The notes below the pieces were generated by a model that made no database searches, was not told the DNA's origin, and saw nothing but the letters and a program-made list of their open reading frames with translations. Made by a program: the position numbers and the translations under genes. Shown piece by piece: positions 24,841-36,506 of a DNA stretch of 64,000 nt. This DNA is from Pseudoscleropodium purum. Taxonomy: Eukaryota; Streptophyta; Bryopsida; Hypnales; Brachytheciaceae. Every line of letters starts with the position of its first letter. Within the stretch, counting starts at the first letter, position 1. The stretch covers positions 21,495,063-21,559,062 of the forward strand of contig OZ017795.1 of assembly GCA_963969395.1 (NCBI GenBank), read 5' to 3'.

Positions 24841-25844
24841 CCATTGACTTTGATGTTTAGTAGGACATCCAAAAGGATGCACCATGGAAGATGTTGTGGA
24901 CGTTGTCAAGCATGTCACATACGATGTCATATGTGGACATTATTTGCAGTGTGTAATATAGAATTGCGGAAGGTGTAATTTCCACCCATTTATCGTGTAA
25001 TTTGCAATCATAGATGTGGAATTATAGAATTCTCTGTGATAACATATTGAAGTGGTTGAGTGAATTGTTTGTCAAAGTTCTCATATATTCCTATTTTTAT
25101 TTTAATTTTTTTGCTGCTTATGAAGCTTATGCAAAAGAAGTAAGGACAAATCCTCTACAAATGTTATAGTACAATAGTGAAGAACTTGAGGATTAATGCT
25201 TATAAAATTGCATTGTAATTGAAAGCTGCACTGCATGTACTTAACACGGCTAAGTTAAGACATACAATTCCACGTTTTTGAAATTTTTGGTTCCTTTGCA
25301 AAAAAGATAGCCTAAAATAGGGCTTATTTAGTCCACATCCTTTGATTTCTCCTGAATTAATGAAGAAGAAGAATAACAAATAACAAATGAAATCTTCTAC
25401 ATTTTGGATGGTCTCCTGCATTTCAACACCATTGAAGTAGGATTGTTTGTTTCATTTGCACATAATGAAGTCTGATCGAGCAAAAAAAACTAGGAAGGGA
25501 ATGATCCATGGAAAAAAATGGCATGACAATGGAAATAAAAAAATTTGCTAATACAAAAAAAATTAGGAAGGAAAAGATCAAGGAAAAATGAATGGCATTG
25601 AATTGGTCTAACAAAAATTTTCTAATCAGGCCTTCTAAATAAAGAAGGCAATGATCAATGAGAAATAAGTGGCATTGAATTAAAATGAAAATAATTTTCA
25701 TAATGAAGCCAACCAAATTTGGAAGGGAACGACTAGTGCAAAGCAAATGGCACTAAAATTGGAATAGAAACCCATTTTGCTAATCAAGCAAAAAAAAATT
25801 TGGAAGGAAATGATTAATGAAAAATAATGAATGAAGTTTTCTTG
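24841..25844. other. AT-rich spacer, no gene seen
   Basis: No coding similarity is evident. The second half contains loosely repeated phrases such as TTTGGAAGGGAA next to ATGATCAATGA, which may be the diverged edge of the following tandem array read on the other strand. Confidence 0.5.
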
Positions 25845-26505
25845 ATCCCCATTAGTTTGGTTTCATTTAGGTTCCTTCCCCCTTTTTCTTCTTTTTAAAT
25901 TATTTGGGTTTGATTTTAGTTCCTTTCCCCATTTTTTCCTTAGTTTGGTTTCATTTAGATTCCTTCCCTTTTTTTTTTCTCTTTTTAAATTATTTTGGTT
26001 TCATTTGAATCCCTTTCCCCATTTTTTTGCTTGTTCCCCATTAGTTTGGTTTCATTTAGGTTCCTTCCTCTTTTTTTCTCATTCCAAAATTTTTTGGATT
26101 GAATTTAGTTCCTTTCGCCATTTTTTTCCTTGATCTCTATTATTTTGGTGTCATTTAGGTTCCTTCCCCCTTTTTTCCTCTCTCCAAATGATTTAGGTTT
26201 CATTTGTATACCTTTCCCCACTTTTATTTATTGTTCCCCATTTGTTTGGTTTCATTGAGGTTCAGTCCCCCTTTTTTTCTCTTTCCAAATTTTTTTGGTT
26301 TGGTTTTAGTTCCTTTTCCCATTTTTTTTTTTGCTTGATCACTATTAGTTTGGCATCATTTAGGTTCCTTCCCCCTTTTTTTCTCTTTCCAAATTTTTTG
26401 GGTTTGATTTTAGTTCCTTTCCCCATTTTTTTCTTTGTTCCCTATTAGTTTGATTTCATTTAGGTTCCTCCCCCCCTCTTTTCTCTTTCCAAATTATTTT
26501 TGTTA
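25845..26505. repeat. ~100-bp tandem repeat array, about seven units
   Basis: Each unit carries TTAGTTTGGTTTCATTTAGG followed by TTCCTTCCCCC, a T-rich tract, then a TTAGTTCCTTTCCCCA-like block. Unit starts lie near 25848, 25942, 26037, 26140, 26236, 26342 and 26441. Long T and C runs give strong strand asymmetry. Apparent ORFs here are only translations of the repeat. Confidence 0.8.
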
Positions 26506-27462
26506 TGAGAACTTTGGATTACTTCGCACAAAATAAACTCTAAGGTATGGCTTGTTTAGTCCACATCCTTCAATTTCTCTCAAATTAATGAACAAGAAGA
26601 GTATGAAATAACAAATGACATGAAATGCATTTTGGGTGGTCTCGTGATTTTTAACACCATTGAAAGGTTCTTGTTTGTTGCATTCTCCATCTTCGAACCA
26701 TTCATTCTTTTACATGCTCAATGAAATTCAAACTTGAAATGCAAAGCGTTTCTCAAATTAAGCACATGGTAGGAGCACTATACTGAAGACTATTTGATTC
26801 TTTAGGTATTCATTATTGTTCTCTCACTCCATTATTTTTTGTAGAGACCTAAAAAAATTCAAATATAGTCAAGTGACTCCATGTCATATTCAAAGAAAGC
26901 AAAGCCAATCATGGTGTTTATTTCCTATTTTTTTGAAATTCTCGTCAATGTATTCATCCTCCAAAGCTTTTATTTATTTTTTACCTTTCCTTTAATTCAT
27001 TCACTTTATCTACATGATAATATAGATGAATGTGAACAATTGATCATATAATCACAAGCATCAATTAGACACAATATGACTTGGTCATGCAACACTACGT
27101 CCAATATTGCCCATCTATGTAAACAATTCTTATTGGAAGTAGATGAAGCAACTGCCCCCTGTAGCCATTTTCAAGCTTGGTTAGCGTTTTCCTTGACCCG
27201 GCAGTAACTACATTGAACTCCCCTATAGTAAAAACCCTAGCAGTGGTTGATGTGATATAATCACGTTTTACATGACGTCCCAAAAATTTCCACTAGTTAT
27301 TTATAACATCACTTTGCATAGCGCATCAACAGTGATATTCATTTGTTTCCAACTGAAATTACCTACATCGCAAGAAACGCCACACAAAATTCGTAGCCAT
27401 AGCAATGCTTTTGGCAAAACAAGTGAACATCAATTTCTACATCATGCGTTGCTGCAAAATAA

Positions 27463-27489
27463 GGCATAAAACGCGGGTTTTTTATAGTG
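27463..27489. mobile_element. CACTA-like terminus abutting the right inverted-repeat arm
   Basis: The sequence ends in GGTTTTTTATAGTG; its reverse complement begins CACTATAAAAAACCCGCG, the form of a CACTA terminus. Only three bases (CCA, the length of a CACTA target duplication) separate it from the first base of the right arm at 27493. I could not find the partner end. It may belong to the DUF4216 remnant at 24.2 kb. Confidence 0.55.
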
Positions 27490-27554
27490 CCAGTTTGTTT
27501 TGCTATTTACTTTGCGCATTTTCTTCCACAATTTTTGTTGCGCAATTGTGAATT

Positions 27555-28139
27555 GTGAAGAGTATCACGAAAGCTGGTAGGAAGAATTTGAAGCGGGAGG
27601 CCTTGGAGCACGAGGTGGAGGAGCCTAAACCCGAGCACGTGTTGATACGCATTGTAGCATTGCACGGTGGCAACATCATGGAAGCAGAGAACGCGGCGGG
27701 TGATTCCACTCTACGTTTATTCCCTACGAAGTTCCAAAAGACAATTTGGATTAAGACGGGGACCATCGTGGTTGTGGATGAGGTAGACATGGAAAAGGCC
27801 ACGGAGGCTCAAAACAAGATCATGGGTACGATCTCTAGAGTCTTGCTTGAGAATCAAGTGCAGGCACTTCGCAAGTCTGTTTCCTGGTGGCTTGAGTCTT
27901 TTGAGGATGAGAGATTAGTTTTTGAGGATGCAAAGGATGCTAAAACTAGAACCTTGAAAAGAGAAGATTTAGGGGAAGAAGATGCTTGCATTGGTAATGA
28001 CGATGATGAGGATGAAGATAGGTTGCTACCACTTGAGGTATATTCTAATCGGCAACATGCTATGAATACGTACGAATGTGCAGAATCAAATGAGAGTAGC
28101 AACGATAAGGTAGGCTATAGCAGGCTTCCTCTCCCATAG
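27555..28139 (+). CDS. EIF1AD: EIF1AD-like protein (right copy)
   Basis: The coding block is identical to the minus-strand copy at 12821-13405, including the GTG first codon and the donor-like AAG/GTAGGC before the final residues. The two copies point away from each other across the 14-kb spacer. The 5' flanks differ beyond position 27493: here the upstream sequence is a CACTA-like end, while the left copy has single-copy-looking DNA. The copies may therefore use different promoters, and at most one is likely to keep the original one. Confidence 0.78.
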   Translation: MKSITKAGRKNLKREALEHEVEEPKPEHVLIRIVALHGGNIMEAENAAGDSTLRLFPTKFQKTIWIKTGTIVVVDEVDMEKATEAQNKIMGTISRVLLENQVQALRKSVSWWLESFEDERLVFEDAKDAKTRTLKREDLGEEDACIGNDDDEDEDRLLPLEVYSNRQHAMNTYECAESNESSNDKVGYSRLPLP

Positions 28140-28366
28140 TTCAGAAATTGCTTTTTTTGCTCTTGTTTAGAAAATGCATTTCTTGAAAAAAATGATTCTT
28201 GACATATTGGTTCTTTATCAACATCTAGTCACTTGTTCACCCACTTTGTCTTTGTACTATGATTGCATGTGTTCCTCTACTTCAAGCTTAATATCTTCAA
28301 TACCTTATAGATATGTCAAATCTCTTTGCTCTGTGATTTTGAGGCACATTTACTCAATACTTTTGC

Positions 28367-28386
28367 AGGGTTTAGGGTTTAGGGTT
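28367..28386 (+). repeat. Short plant telomere-type motif (right copy)
   Basis: AGGGTTTAGGGTTTAGGGTT directly follows TTTTGCAG. If that AG is used as an acceptor after the EIF1AD-like donor, the repeat would encode the last residues (GLGFRVLN then stop) in phase. This is a possibility, not a demonstrated exon. Confidence 0.7.
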
Positions 28387-30257
28387 CTCAACTAGTTTTG
28401 TTTGGCATTAAGAGTGTCTAAATTTACATGAAAAAAACTAGGCACATCAAAATGACAATACAACAAGATTGAACACGCTTATTTTTGGTCGTTTGTTTCT
28501 ATCTAAACTCAACATTAAATGATGTCATGAAGATTTTCTATACATCCTTTAGTTCTTGGTGTGTTTAGGTTTGTGGACGTGAGAAGAATTTTTATTTGCA
28601 AGAAGTGACCTTACTTTGTGTGCATGCAAGTGAAGAGATAGTGCTCTTATAGTTTGCACATATGGTCATGATGTGCATGGATTTTCAATGTATAATTGAG
28701 AGTTTTCTACCATATGCTTGAAGCCTTAGGCTCCTTGGCAACATTAGAAGAAGTAGAAAGGTACGGAACTTAAGAAACACGAATTGAATTGGGCCAACAA
28801 ATGGAGCTAAAACTGGACGCTTTGCTTCCAAATTGTAGGTATTTCTCAAGACCTAAACCCTAAAGAAGCATTGGATGAGGTATACTAATCTTCATGCGTT
28901 GTTTTGGCTATATTGTGTTCAATATGAGGACAAATTTGTTTGTTGAAAGAATTCATTTGTACTTTTGTCTGGTGTGTTGAATTTGAAGGTGCTTTTGTAT
29001 TGAATGAATTTCATTTGTATTGTTGCAGAACGTGATTCCAATGAGGAGAAGGTGGCAATTGGAAATTGATAATGAAAGGTACCATTTTTCTTAAGGCATT
29101 AGAACCCATTATTGGCCTTGCCTAAATATCAACACCTAAAGTATGAGCATCACTAGTGAAGGAAGCAATTGGGAGAAGTCATTGAACATGTGACCTTTGG
29201 GAATCTATAATTCTATTTACTCATTTTTCTCCTTTAAACATATACATAACCTTCTTATCAATTATTGGTCTTCACCTCAAATGAAGTGAATATCTCTCCA
29301 TTTATGGGCAAAGTTCTCTTCTTCTAATTTTGCATGCCTTCTTTTGTCAACTAAGAAACACAATTTTTCCCTTTGTCCAAAATTCTAGTCAATTTTTGCT
29401 CTATTGCTACAAGTGGCGATTATAAGTATGTACACCTTAGTCTTTAAATGTACTTGATAAATGAATACGAAGAATGGAGCAAGATGTTTTGGAGGTTGTT
29501 GAAACAATTCAATCAACCATTGGATTTCCCTGTGCACTCTCTTTAGGTTTCATGTGTTTTTTGAAATAAAATAAAAATAAATTCTTTTGCTGTGAGAATT
29601 CATTGTGCTTGAGGATTTATTTCAGATGAAATTGAATTTCCATGTCAAGTTTCGAGAGGTTCATGTCACCCTAAACTGAACCAATTCCAGATGACATGTG
29701 GAACTTTTTGAGCATTTCAATAGTTTGTTTTTTCTGGTTTTGAAGTTAAAATTTGAACACTTTTACAATGGCCAGTTTTAGGCACCAATGAATATTGTCA
29801 TAGCATGCTACTCAATTTGGGGCCTTGAGCACCACTCCTGCCCTCGTACTATTTGTTGGTGTCCAAAGACCACCATTCTCATTGGCAACTTCTATTCTTG
29901 AGTTTCAAATCTTTGAGTAATAAGCTTTTTCTGTCATTGACATGATCAGACTTCGTATAGCAATTCTAATTAATTCAGTCGTGCTAGCCAAACACCAAGT
30001 TTCTGATACCAGAGATAAGGCAACACATTTCCCTATATCTTTTGGGTTCCATAACCAACCATAACTTCCAATTCCACATGGCAATGTCGTGGCATTCTTC
30101 TAAATTGATCACCTCATATTTACAAAACCTCTTCTCTTGTACAACTGCGCTAATCCTAAGAAGAGAAACAAAACTGTCGGTTGAAAGTATCTGAAAACGG
30201 ACATCCTTAGGTTCCTCGAAACCAAGTTGGTCACAGATATGATACAAATGTGACATC

Positions 30258-32218
30258 TCAAGGCATTTGAGACTTGTTCCTTTTGGTTTCAGTTTGTATG
30301 GTCTTCGGGCCTGGATTCAAACGCTTCAGGCGCTGAAAGTTTCTTCCAGCTCCCATGTCAAGACTGCTGCTTGATGATTCTGGAACACAGAAAATAATCA
30401 GCTCTTGAGATTCTCAACATCATACGGAACACTATCATGACTATCAAGATCAGTAGGGTTGAAACATCACCCATGCACAATGGAGTCTATTAATGGCACA
30501 CAAATGTGTAGTCTATTAATGAGGACTTTAGCTTCAATTTCAGAAAAAGTAGTACTTCACACCTTCCCATTTTCCAAATCTAGAGGTGCTAAGCATCAAA
30601 TTTCCTGGATGTGGCTAAAATTTCAGACAGAAGACGTTTGTGGACATGGGTGCATTTAAAAAATAGAAAGGAAATCGCACCCACACATTAATATTGTAAA
30701 CCACTCAACAGCTGAAAGCCACAGGAATGGGTTCCTTACATTAACGGACAAAAAAATACTATCCATTGACATGGAAAAATCAATTTTCATTGACATAAAA
30801 AAATTCAAGAAATGCAGTTGGTATACCTGTCTTGAGAGGCAACGGGTTCTCGACCGATCCATTTGTCAACATCACCAAGGCCACCTTTTTATTACCATCA
30901 CGGTTTAATCCCACTGTGACAACATGTTCTTTCTTCACCTCCGGGACTGAACAATTTCCTTCGAAGGGTTTCATGTAACAAAACCTGAAAGCAAAGACGC
31001 TTCTATTAAATGGCAGCATCTCATCGATCTCAACCAAGCATAATACTAAGAGCCACTAAATGTACATCAATGTACTAAGTCCATGCAAAAATGCAGATAT
31101 GCTGTGAGACACTCACCAGGCACCAATCAGGCTATCAGCACAACAGCCTTCGGGAAGCTCCCGCCACTTTTCGCACTTTTGGCACTGAACCCATTCCGAA
31201 TCTTTCTCAAGCTTTTCACCCTGCTTTAAATTCTCCTTCTGAAACTGCACAACCAAATCCAAAGAATCCTCAGAATTTCGAACTCCTTCAAGGCGTCCCT
31301 TTAAAGCTCTCCTCAAATGCCGCTTGTATTTTTCTATTGAATGGACTGAAGCATACAAAGGAGCTAACAAAGGTATCAACAGAAACGCAACCAAATGCAA
31401 CATCAATTGTCTAGAAGTAGGAGATCATGACCAACCAGTCCAAACTTATCGTATTTATCATCCCAATATTCGCAAAAGGACTTCTCCAGCCACTCTTCCA
31501 ATTTAGAGAATCTATCACTATCAGTGAACCCTTGCTTGTTATTCAGCACCCCCACTTTCCCATTACCAAAATCCTGCCACCATAACGAAGTTCCACAATT
31601 TCTAAAGAGTTTTTTTGGATAACAAGATCGAAATTAAAAAAATGACATAAAATATGGTAATGCCAAAGTACAGCATTGAAAAACAAAATTTGGGTGTAAC
31701 GGAATCCATAACCCCAAGAAAGGCTTAGCAAAAGGGCAAACTTCTCAACATTGCAGAACAAGCCGACATTCAGAAAGAATCCTGTGAAACAAAAATATCC
31801 CCAATCAGATACTCATAAAGGTGGATACCATTATGTCAGTAACATCCATGACTCCAATAACTCCACGACCAATGTCAGCACTATGCACCATCGCCCCTAC
31901 TCGCTTGTAAGCCTGCACCCAACATCAGCCATTTCAACTCTTCAATAAAAACATCATCAACCCAGTGCCTACCATGAACAAAAGAGAGAAACTATCGCAT
32001 GTTGTGAAAAAGGACTATCGACTCTAAGAGAGAGTAACCTCGATAAGCCGTCCATGCCAGTAAAGAAAGATCCCGCAGTTCCCACGGGTATATTCCGTTG
32101 GTCGTTTCCCAAGGGTTAGAGGAATCAACTTATTCTTCGTCGGATCCTTTTCATGAATGAAAAGATACTCGAACTTCTGCATGTTCTGCAAATTCTTGGC
32201 CAAATTTCTTGAAACCAC
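30258..32218 (-). pseudogene. MORC: 5'-truncated MORC copy (exons 8-13 only)
   Basis: Exons mirror the intact gene at 32039-32218, 31829-31912, 31432-31573, 31117-31345, 30827-30984 and 30258-30379. They would encode about residues 440-743 with the complete CW finger and C-terminus, but not the GHKL ATPase. No MORC promoter or exons 1-7 are present beyond 32259. The open frames are undamaged, in line with recent origin. If transcribed from a foreign promoter it could make a CW-only protein, and any transcript would share long sequence with the functional gene. Confidence 0.92.
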
Positions 32219-32302
32219 CTGAAAAATATCTTTTAAAAATTTAGAATGCAACATGACCTATCCACATAATATGATGGGCACTAAATTCAAGAATTTGTCA
32301 AT

Positions 32303-32689
32303 GTGACATCATTTAATATACTCTTCGCATATTTGTATAGTTCATGGCTTAAGTTCATCCTCCCAGCCTTTGAAAGCAAGGTGGTTTTTGCTATTCAATA
32401 CATGCCATTGCTTTCGGTGATGGTGCCCTTGTGCTTTCGAAGCTTGTCTTTGGATGCTATTCTAATTATACTTGCAGTGCGTGCAACAACGGAGATAGGA
32501 AGTTACATTGTGTTGTTGTCTTTAATGCTTGTGAATGATTGTTGAAATGGAGACTTCATGATTGTACTAAGAAACGTGATGAAAGTAGAAAAAGTTAATG
32601 TTTCAACAAATAGGGCTTATGCATGTAGCCACAAATGGATACAAGACACTAAGCCAAAATGAAAAAAGTGTTGAACAAGACAAAGGCAA
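32303..32689. other. Spacer right of the inverted repeat, no gene seen
   Basis: A single 80-codon hydrophobic frame starts at 32303 but has no recognisable similarity. I see no transposon end at the outer break of the inverted repeat. Confidence 0.4.
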
Positions 32690-33010
32690 CTAAATATATA
32701 GGTGGGACGAGCACGGGTCGAGCAACCGCAAGTGAGAAGGGGCGCATGCAAGTCGTAAAAGGGCGATCACGTGAATCAGAGGGCGACCGTGGGCCTAGAG
32801 GTGCATGCAGGCTCAAGTAGGGCGACCATGGGTCCAAGTGGGGTGCATGCAAGTCCAGAAGGGGCAACTGTGAGTCATGTGGGTGCATGTGGGTCCAAAT
32901 GGGGCAACCGGGGTTTTTAAAAAGAGACTTCTCGTACCCATAGTTGCCCACCCATGGTCGCCCATCATCCACGGTCGCCCCTCCAGGTCATACCCACATG
33001 CGCCTGCAAA
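32690..33010. repeat. GC-rich fold-back-like segment with ~20-bp diverged repeats
   Basis: The left two thirds repeats phrases such as GGGCGACCATGGGTCCAAG and GGTGCATGCAAGTC. The right third carries the opposite orientation (CCCATGGTCGCCC, CCACGGTCGCCC), so the segment could fold on itself. Composition differs sharply from the AT-rich flanks. I could not identify terminal repeats or a target duplication, so its class is open. Confidence 0.6.
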
Positions 33011-33059
33011 ATATGCCATGCAAACACCATGTGGCTACCAAATAGGCTATGGTAAATAA

Positions 33060-34398
33060 AAGTAATTTTTAAAAAGTAAAAGGATAAAATTGACTATACT
33101 AGACGGATGGGGATTTGCTAGACGTCCAACAAATTTTGTTTGTCATGTTGTTTGTTTGTTAGGGAAGACAACCCTACAATAGAGCACCATAGTCCTTTCA
33201 AAACTTTGAGGTACAAATGTATGAATGTCAACCGAACACTCAATTTGCAAATCTTTGGGATAACTATTGAATATATTGATGTGTGCTAGTATGGATATTA
33301 TTCATAGAAATACTAAGGAAACACACACTCTAAGTTGGGGATTTGTAGAGATCATGGACCATTGTAAACTAAGAGGAGAACTTCTTAAAATCCCAGTGGT
33401 CGTAGATAGAATCCACTTGTCTCTTTGGGTGCACTTGAGTTTCTTGTGATGTCTAAAGAAGCTTCTTAGGAACAATATATATTATATATTTGAATTTTTT
33501 ATTGCTATTGTTACTAAACATGTGGACCAATTTTGTTTTTGAAGACTAAACTTCCTAATACCTTTTAGATAAATATTTAATGAGTTTGAATATGAGATTA
33601 TGTGTTTGAATAGGCCATCCATGTAGTTCTAGAATATGTAGACAAAATGTTTTTCATAAAAATAGAATTTTAGAAAGGTTAAATGTTTTGTTATATAAGA
33701 AGGAATTTGGTGAAAATTATTGTCCATGTACCGCAGACTATTGTACATTTACCTATGCTATTGTACATTTTATATAAGTCAAAGAAATGGAAATCTTGAA
33801 TAGGTAATCAATATCCTCAAGTTAAAAGTAGTTGTCCTTTAAAGTTCCAAAGCCCTTTAATGCTTTAATTTGAACAACTACGTTTGATTTTTAATCCTAT
33901 TGTGAAAGAGGTCTCATAAATTATCTTATGTTTTTTAATAAAGCGTTCATGCTCTAAACACACCCACCTCCAAAAATGCATAGTATTTAGACATGTTGCA
34001 TTATCTTTGTATCAGAAATTTACATTTAGTTTTAATTTCAAGGGGGGTGCTATTTAAGTGCTCTTTCCATTTGAACTTCAAAAATTCATAACTTATTATA
34101 GAAAGCTTTTAAAAATATGATTCAAGTTGGACTAGATGCCAATTTCACATATCTTTCAAGGATAATTAAGTAAACAATATTTCTTGAAGTTTCTCCACCC
34201 CAATATTGTTTCCAAATATTAAAAGGTGGATTAATCTCGGACAAGATTGGTTGCACAAGTTCATATTGAACATCTTGAATTTGCATGAGCTGGTGGGTAC
34301 ACCTGATAAGAAAACAATGATTTCCTCTTATTCTCATCATTCATAGGAAAAAATTGACATGATCATTTTATTTATTTTAAAAATCAGCAACTAAAATA
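33060..34398. other. AT-rich spacer, no gene seen
   Basis: Frames are short and show no similarity that I recognise. There is no transposon terminus or RNA gene that I can support. Confidence 0.5.
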
Positions 34399-34420
34399 AT
34401 GTCGACTTCGTAGGATAATA

Positions 34421-34563
34421 AACAAGAAATCAACGATTTAATCCAAGAAGATAATGAACAAGAAATCAATGATTTAATCCAAGAAGATAATGAACAAGAA
34501 ATCAACGATCTAATCCAAGAAGATAATGAACAAGAAATCAATGATCTTATCCAAAAAGATCAT
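34421..34563 (+). repeat. 36-bp coding tandem repeat, four units
   Basis: Four 36-bp units begin at 34421, 34457, 34493 and 34529 and are nearly identical. In the frame starting with ATG at 34399 they encode the 12-residue unit NEQEINDLIQED. That frame stays open to 34671 (90 codons) except for one TAG at codon 5, which suggests a real coding history. Confidence 0.85.
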
Positions 34564-35416
34564 GAAATTAGGTTTTGTGGCTCTTCCATGTCCATGTCCA
34601 GGCCACATGCAAGGAGCTTGTTCAATTTCCATGTTCAAGTGGGCATGCAAAAAGTCTTGGAATTATCCTAAAAAGAACTAGAAGATTCTGATACTTAATT
34701 ACTATACATGCCAAATATTGCTCAAGCACTGAGCTTCGGATCTAGTCAAGTTGCCAGAATATTGGAGAATCTTTCTAATGCTTTCTAGCACTGACCTTTA
34801 CCATAACTTGAGATTTTTTTAGAAAAGGATAGAAGAACTAGGTCTTTCTAATAATTTTGTGTCATCTCTCTTTCATTTTGCTTGTGTCGGTTGGTTTAGT
34901 GATCTTGCCATTTGAACAAGTCTTGTTGTATATCTCTATAGCTAGCAACAAGGGAAATAGCAAAGACGAGGAGTCAAGCCAAGGATAGTATAGAAACCTC
35001 TGACCTACAACATCCTCCGGTAGTTCAAGGAGTAGATGAGCAAGCTTCTGAGGTTTGATATTACATATTTTTTTTATTTCTTTCAATTCAATGTTTTCAG
35101 AGGCTCATGTCAAACGACCTCACATTGGATTGTATTTTGAAGTTTGTAACTTCTAATGCTTGAACCAATGCTGCACTTGCTTGTCGTTTGTCATGTCATC
35201 GATGCTACCTATTAGTCTATCATGATTGAATTTTTTGCACCATGGTAATTTTCATCTTCTGAGTATGACCTCAGTCTCGAAAGCATCTTCTAGCCAATTC
35301 CTTGGGGACACCAGTTCTTTGCTTTAAAATCTTCAATGCAATTCATGAATCTTCAATTAAGTTCGTAAATCTTCAATGCAGCTTGTGAAATACTATAGTT
35401 TGTAAATCAGCTTGAC

Positions 35417-35502
35417 AAAAGTAAGAGTACCAAAAGGTATCCTCCGGACCTTAGTTAAGTCTGACTGGTGTCCAGTGGATACCTTCTAATACTTTTACTT
35501 TC
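35417..35502. repeat. Near-palindrome, hairpin family copy 1
   Basis: The 5' half AAAAGTAAGAGTACC...GGTATCC pairs with GGATACC...AATACTTTTACTTTC in the 3' half. The centre reads TTAGTTAAGTCTGACTG, like the centres of the other family members. Confidence 0.75.
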
Positions 35503-35554
35503 TATTACTATGGAAAGAATTTCATTTTTCTAAAATATTTGATTCTCTTATTTG

Positions 35555-35885
35555 CATGGTTGTCATAGTGGACAGACATCCGGTTTGCCCGTCCATCCAA
35601 TTCGCCCGTCCGTTAGAGGTCCCGCCCGTCCGATATAGTCAACACATAGTTGACTTTTTGATAACGGAAGAATAGGCCACGTGGATGCCATGTAGATTAA
35701 GGAACATGCTGGGCGCGGACGAGATCGTCAAGGCCCTGGATTTCACATTCTGAGGTGACATGTCATTCCGCAAAATTGCACAAGTTACAAAATTAAAGCC
35801 GTTCGGACCGTCCGTCCATCCGGTCTGGTTTGCCCATTCGTCCGTCCCGTCCGATGACCCTAACTCGCCCGTTATGACAACCATG
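35555..35885. mobile_element. 331-bp hAT-type MITE with 8-bp target duplication CTTATTTG
   Basis: The ends are CATGGTTGTCATA and TATGACAACCATG, a perfect 13-bp inverted repeat. CTTATTTG flanks both sides (35547-35554 and 35886-35893). The interior is rich in CCGTCCG-like motifs, as in the other two MITEs, but the terminal sequence differs, so this is a separate family. It has no coding capacity. Confidence 0.92.
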
Positions 35886-36389
35886 CTTATTTGTTTCACC
35901 CTAGCTTGTTGTATAAATCAATTTTAGATTGTTTGGAAATGTGTAACTGCTTGATCAAATCAACACATCTTGTACACCTTACATCGACTACTCCAATATC
36001 TTGGTAGACTTACAAAGTGACAAGAATCTAGATTTAGAATTTTTGAACTTGTTGAAAAATGATTTTGCTCAGTATGTTTAGGTACTCAAGTGCTCAGAGT
36101 TGGAGTGTGCTCAGGTTTAGAAGCTCGTAGATGGGCTTTAGTTTGAGATCAATTTTGAGGTCCACCTTACATTAATTTGAAATCAAGAATATCAAATTTT
36201 TTTATTTTACTATGTTTAGTACTTGACTCTTGCTCTAGCCAAAACTAGTCTGTCAATTTCCAAAATTGTAATTTGAAAGAATGAACTAGGACTTTGTGAA
36301 AATTATGGTCTTTTGATTTGATTTTGAAATTTTTTTTTAATGTGGAGTTCAAATGAGCAAGTTTGTCTGTTTGTGATGAATGCGATCAT

Positions 36390-36475
36390 GAAAGTTCAAG
36401 TACCGTAGGGTATCCTCTGGACTTCAATTGGGTTTGACTGATGTCCAATGGGTACCCTACGGTACTTTCACACTT
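36390..36475. repeat. Near-palindrome, hairpin family copy 2
   Basis: GTACCGTAGGGTATCC in the left half pairs with GGGTACCCTACGGTAC in the right half around a centre reading TTGGGTTTGACTG. It lies 31 bp left of the hAT-type MITE at 36507. Confidence 0.8.
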
Positions 36476-36506
36476 TTTTTGACATCCAGGCCTTGGAACA
36501 CCATAT

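Larger units (their letters stand above)
27493..32259. repeat. Right arm of the 4,767-bp inverted duplication
   Basis: This is the reverse complement of 8701-13467, with every reading frame identical and a constant coordinate sum of 40960. It carries a complete EIF1AD-like block on the plus strand and MORC exons 8-13 on the minus strand. Its outer end at 32259 joins unrelated sequence within what was MORC intron 7. Confidence 0.97.

Noticed and set aside
25945..26448. Phe/Pro-rich secreted-looking peptides
   Set aside because: They are translations of the T/C-rich 100-bp tandem array.
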